Both the position numbers and the translations under genes were made by a program. DNA of 64,000 bases from Bacteroidia bacterium (GTDB lineage: Bacteria; Bacteroidota; Ignavibacteria; SZUA-365). The stretch spans positions 3,645,131-3,709,130 of the forward strand of contig JAOSJT010000001.1 of NCBI GenBank assembly GCA_027493955.1, given 5' to 3'. The notes beneath the pieces are model-generated. The model searched no databases, was not told the DNA's origin, and saw nothing but the letters and a program-made list of their open reading frames with translations. Below are positions 61,918-64,000 of the stretch, piece after piece. Numbering within the stretch: position 1 is the stretch's first letter; each line of letters begins with the position of its first letter.

Positions 61918-62311
61918 GATACCGGAGAAAAGGAGATTGACGGGATAGGAAAATGCGGTGAGGCCCGAGCCCCCGACCCTCCCACGGATCGCGTTGCGTT
62001 TCGCTGATCAGATAGGAGATGCCCCCCGTGGCGATCAACCAGCCCAGCCATCCGTGCTCAGGTGAATTGGTATACCACTGGCCCGATACGGAATCCACAT
62101 CGCTCCATCGATATCGTTGAAGTGCTATGTTTTTGTCGCGGACATTGAAGGCGGAGGGGAGAGTCCATAGCGTTACCGATGATCGTGTCGCTTCGAGCGG
62201 AATGCCCGAAACATGTGTACCATCACGAAGCGCTAGTTCGCAGGATTTCCCCAGGGCTTCTGAAGCGCCGAGAAGGATATGACTCGCTTCTGCATGACCC
62301 GCAGGAAACAA
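61847..62311 (-). pseudogene. middle fragment of the frameshifted gene
   Basis: Protein-like text (SHILLGASEALGKSCELALR, SGIPLEATRSSVTLW, FNVRDKNIALQRYRWSDVDS) then a membrane helix (GWLGWLIATGGISYLI). It looks like the continuation of the N-terminal fragment at 62233-62667 and reads into the C-terminal fragment in another frame. Start is not real. Confidence 0.5.
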
Positions 62312-62667
62312 CGCACGCGGGACGTATTCCGAAGCTCTTTCTCAAGCACGGGAAAGGGATCCTCCGAGGCCCCCATGGATTCAAATACATCGAAAAAACC
62401 GGCAAGCGCTTCGTATTCACAAGCAGACAGCGAGAGAACGTGCTCTACAAACCCGGAGAGCACGATAACGGTCCAGCCGGAATCGTTTGGCAGCACCGTT
62501 GCTGCGCAGGGGCGGGTGATATCCGGAAACAGGCCAAAATAGACCACCTCAGCATTATCGATCACACTCCCGACGCGTAGTACGACAGTGTCGCGTCCGG
62601 AATTCTGTGCCAAGAGGGGCGAGGCAACGGTCACGATGAGAAGGAGAAACAGAGAGATGGATTTCAT
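62233..62667 (-). pseudogene. N-terminal fragment of the frameshifted gene, with signal peptide
   Basis: Starts MKSISLFLLLIVTVASPLLA at 62667, a clear signal peptide. The mature part (TVVLRVGSVIDNAEVVYFGL, VIVLSGFVEHVLSLSACEYE) is protein-like until about the codon near 62330, after which the middle fragment in another frame takes over. It ends at a stop at 62233. The start has AAGGAG on the minus strand nearby. The full protein would be about 500 residues. Confidence 0.5.
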
Positions 62668-63028
62668 GACGGTGTCCGGTAAAATGGCCACATGAATCAC
62701 TACGCAAAATAGACACGTTATGCGTCACTTTGTGACGGTTGGCTCTTCCCCATCACGTAGAGACGTTGCTCATGACATGTTTGCATCGGGATCTGTGAAC
62801 ACCGTAGAGGACGGACGTGGGCGCTTCGACTTCGTGCTGACCTGTATTTGTACCTTAGACCGAAAACCTACCGCAGCACTTCGCTCAGCGTGACGATATT
62901 TGATAGATTTTTCATCCCAAATCGATGTCACACTCGAAATAAACCGGCGTCCGCCTGGGCGGAATGGTTACCTGACTCAGGTCGAAGATCGCAGATTCGC
63001 CGTGGCGGATTCGCCGTGACGCGGCGAT
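62668..63028. other. 361-base intergenic region
   Basis: No gene supported. Contains a small palindrome CGTCAC-TTT-GTGACG near 62732 and a repeated GATTCGCCGTG (11 bp twice) near 63000, flanked by AGATCGC/GCGATCT arms that could form a hairpin after the LRR gene. Confidence 0.4.
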
Positions 63029-63670
63029 CTAGAGATGGACTTTATCGCCGAACTCCTTTTTCAACCGCTGCTTTACAGAATCCGGCAATGGATTGCCAAT
63101 GAGCGACAGGTGGTTGATTTCCGGTAAGTCTGCCCGGGTAAAGTCGAATGTAGTAAGCCGGTTGGAATCCAACTGTAGAAGTCTGCAATGATCGGTAACA
63201 AACAATTCCCTCGGGAAGGACTCAAGCTTATTGTTCTGTAACGACAGCGTCGAAATATACTTGAGATCTTTAAACTCATTCGGAATCGTCTCGATTTCAT
63301 TTCCATCAAGAATCAAATAGCCCAAACCATGCAAAGCACAGATCTGAGGGGGAATGTGTTGAAATTTACAATTCGGTAGCCAGAGAAATCCAATGTGGAG
63401 GTTTGTAATCTCGTCGGGCAGGTACCGAAGGTCGCTGTCATATATTCCGAGGAAAAACACCTTCGTAAGCAGTCCTATCGCAGGAGACAAACTGTCCCCC
63501 ATACGCCATATTCGCAATTCCTCAGCATTTTCCCGGTGATTCAGCGCGTCCTGGAGGGAATAAAAAACTATTTCGGGAGCATCAACAGTGGTCCCATGAT
63601 CGTCGTCACATCCTGTGGGGAGCAACACACAGACTGCAGCGATCAGCAATATTATCTGGATTCTTTTCAT
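63029..63670 (-). CDS. leucine-rich-repeat lipoprotein
   Basis: 213 residues from ATG 63670 (ATG 63679 or 63688 also possible). Lipobox LLPTGC near residue 20 after IQIILLIAAVCV, so likely lipid-anchored and surface or periplasmic. Five to six leucine-rich repeats of about 22-23 residues follow: LRYLPDEITNLHIGFLWLPN, FQHIPPQICALHGLGYLILD, IETIPNEFKDLKYISTLSLQ, LESFPRELFVTDHCRLLQLD, LTTFDFTRADLPEINHLSLI. LRR proteins bind other proteins; the partner is unknown. Confidence 0.8.
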   Translation of the reverse strand: MKRIQIILLIAAVCVLLPTGCDDDHGTTVDAPEIVFYSLQDALNHRENAEELRIWRMGDSLSPAIGLLTKVFFLGIYDSDLRYLPDEITNLHIGFLWLPNCKFQHIPPQICALHGLGYLILDGNEIETIPNEFKDLKYISTLSLQNNKLESFPRELFVTDHCRLLQLDSNRLTTFDFTRADLPEINHLSLIGNPLPDSVKQRLKKEFGDKVHL

Positions 63671-63688
63671 CGAAGGCATGTTACGCAT

Positions 63689-63961
63689 TCAGGATAGCAT
63701 TGTCAATACACGGCTTTGCCAAACATCAGCCCATGCATCATTCAGGAGAACCGTTATGCCTTCGGCCTGATGTATCGTTTTCGCAGAACCGTGCTTCACA
63801 GCACAGAAGTCTATAACATGACCAGTTCCCAACTTGTGTGCGTGAAGTAGAAAGCCCCGGGAGCCGCGTTGGCCGTAGTCATGGCGATTGTTTGGCGATT
63901 TCGCGGAAATCCTACCGTGTGAAAATCCATGGTGTCCCCCGTCTCGGATTATGCTTGTCAT
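63689..63961 (-). CDS. possible small protein at the window's right edge
   Basis: 90-codon open frame rich in His and Gly (SIIRDGGHHGFSHGRIS; GFLLHAHKLGTGHVIDF). No ribosome site is obvious and no family is recognised. It lies 18 bases beyond the first possible start of the LRR gene on the same strand. Could be coding or chance; kept only because it is the best frame here. Confidence 0.25.
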   Translation of the reverse strand: MTSIIRDGGHHGFSHGRISAKSPNNRHDYGQRGSRGFLLHAHKLGTGHVIDFCAVKHGSAKTIHQAEGITVLLNDAWADVWQSRVLTMLS

Positions 63962-64000
63962 CTCTGGTCTATCGTGCTGTCAGCCCCGACCGCAGCGCGT

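Overview
The window reads as a moderately GC-rich chromosome segment from a member of the Bacteroidota/Chlorobi (FCB) superphylum, most like the Ignavibacteria/Kapabacteria branches. Evidence: at least seven secreted proteins end in a type IX secretion (T9SS)-like C-terminal sorting domain (YPNPFNPSTT-type motif, terminal LLR/LR); the primary sigma factor is the short 287-residue Bacteroidota type without region 1.1; and many proteins carry signal peptides and beta-barrel-like features. The phylum is inferred from protein style, not from a marker tree.

Layout. 1-5.0 kb: 5'-truncated GMC oxidoreductase, PhoD-like phosphatase, an unknown protein with a possible papain-like His/Cys pair, a frameshifted small gene, and Ada. 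5.3-11.9 kb: outer-membrane protein, a translationally coupled ThiF/E1-like plus FeeM-like GNAT pair, and three secreted or lipoprotein genes. 12.3-18.8 kb: haem biosynthesis cluster ccsA/hemX-hemA-hemC-hemD-hemE-hemN. 19.0-24.7 kb: TPR protein, GAF protein with a degenerate GGDEF domain, rpoD (TTG start), Fe(II)-trafficking-like protein, tRNA(CAT) and NifU-like protein. 24.9-30.7 kb: secreted TonB_C-domain protein, two T9SS-type proteins and a CLC channel/transporter with CBS domains. 31.9-35.8 kb: a Lol-like export operon (lipoprotein-sorting protein interrupted by an in-frame TAG, two FtsX-type permeases, one ATPase). 36.0-39.5 kb: outer-membrane protein, mpl, a small conserved protein and a DODA-type dioxygenase. 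39.7-46.0 kb: three tandem paralogous T9SS cargo proteins. 46.1-58.0 kb: sigma-54 activator gene and a nine-gene operon etfB-etfA-etfD-like-hdrCB-hdrA-mvhD-mvhG-mvhA-protease. 58.2-64 kb: two more T9SS cargo genes, a gene broken by frameshifts, and an LRR lipoprotein.

The most striking region is 45.9-58.1 kb. The operon joins an electron transfer flavoprotein, a membrane haem-b/Fe-S ETF:quinone-oxidoreductase-like protein, a fused HdrCB, HdrA and a group 3c-type [NiFe] hydrogenase. This suggests electron bifurcation or confurcation between H2, the menaquinone pool and an ETF- or Hdr-linked couple. The operon is preceded by a textbook -24/-12 promoter, a perfect dyad about 110 bp upstream of the predicted start site, and an activator gene with unusual substitutions in three hallmark motifs. 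The whole 12-kb block lies between two imperfect direct repeats of about 95 bp, which are the 3' ends of T9SS cargo genes. The downstream copy begins 3 bases after the last hydrogenase gene and encodes a recognisable orphan C-terminal tail, so the block looks like an insertion into a T9SS paralogue array.

No CRISPR array, transposase, integrase or rRNA gene was seen. Several genes look broken (3.64 kb, 31.9 kb, 61.1-62.7 kb); sequencing or assembly error cannot be separated from true decay using this sequence alone.
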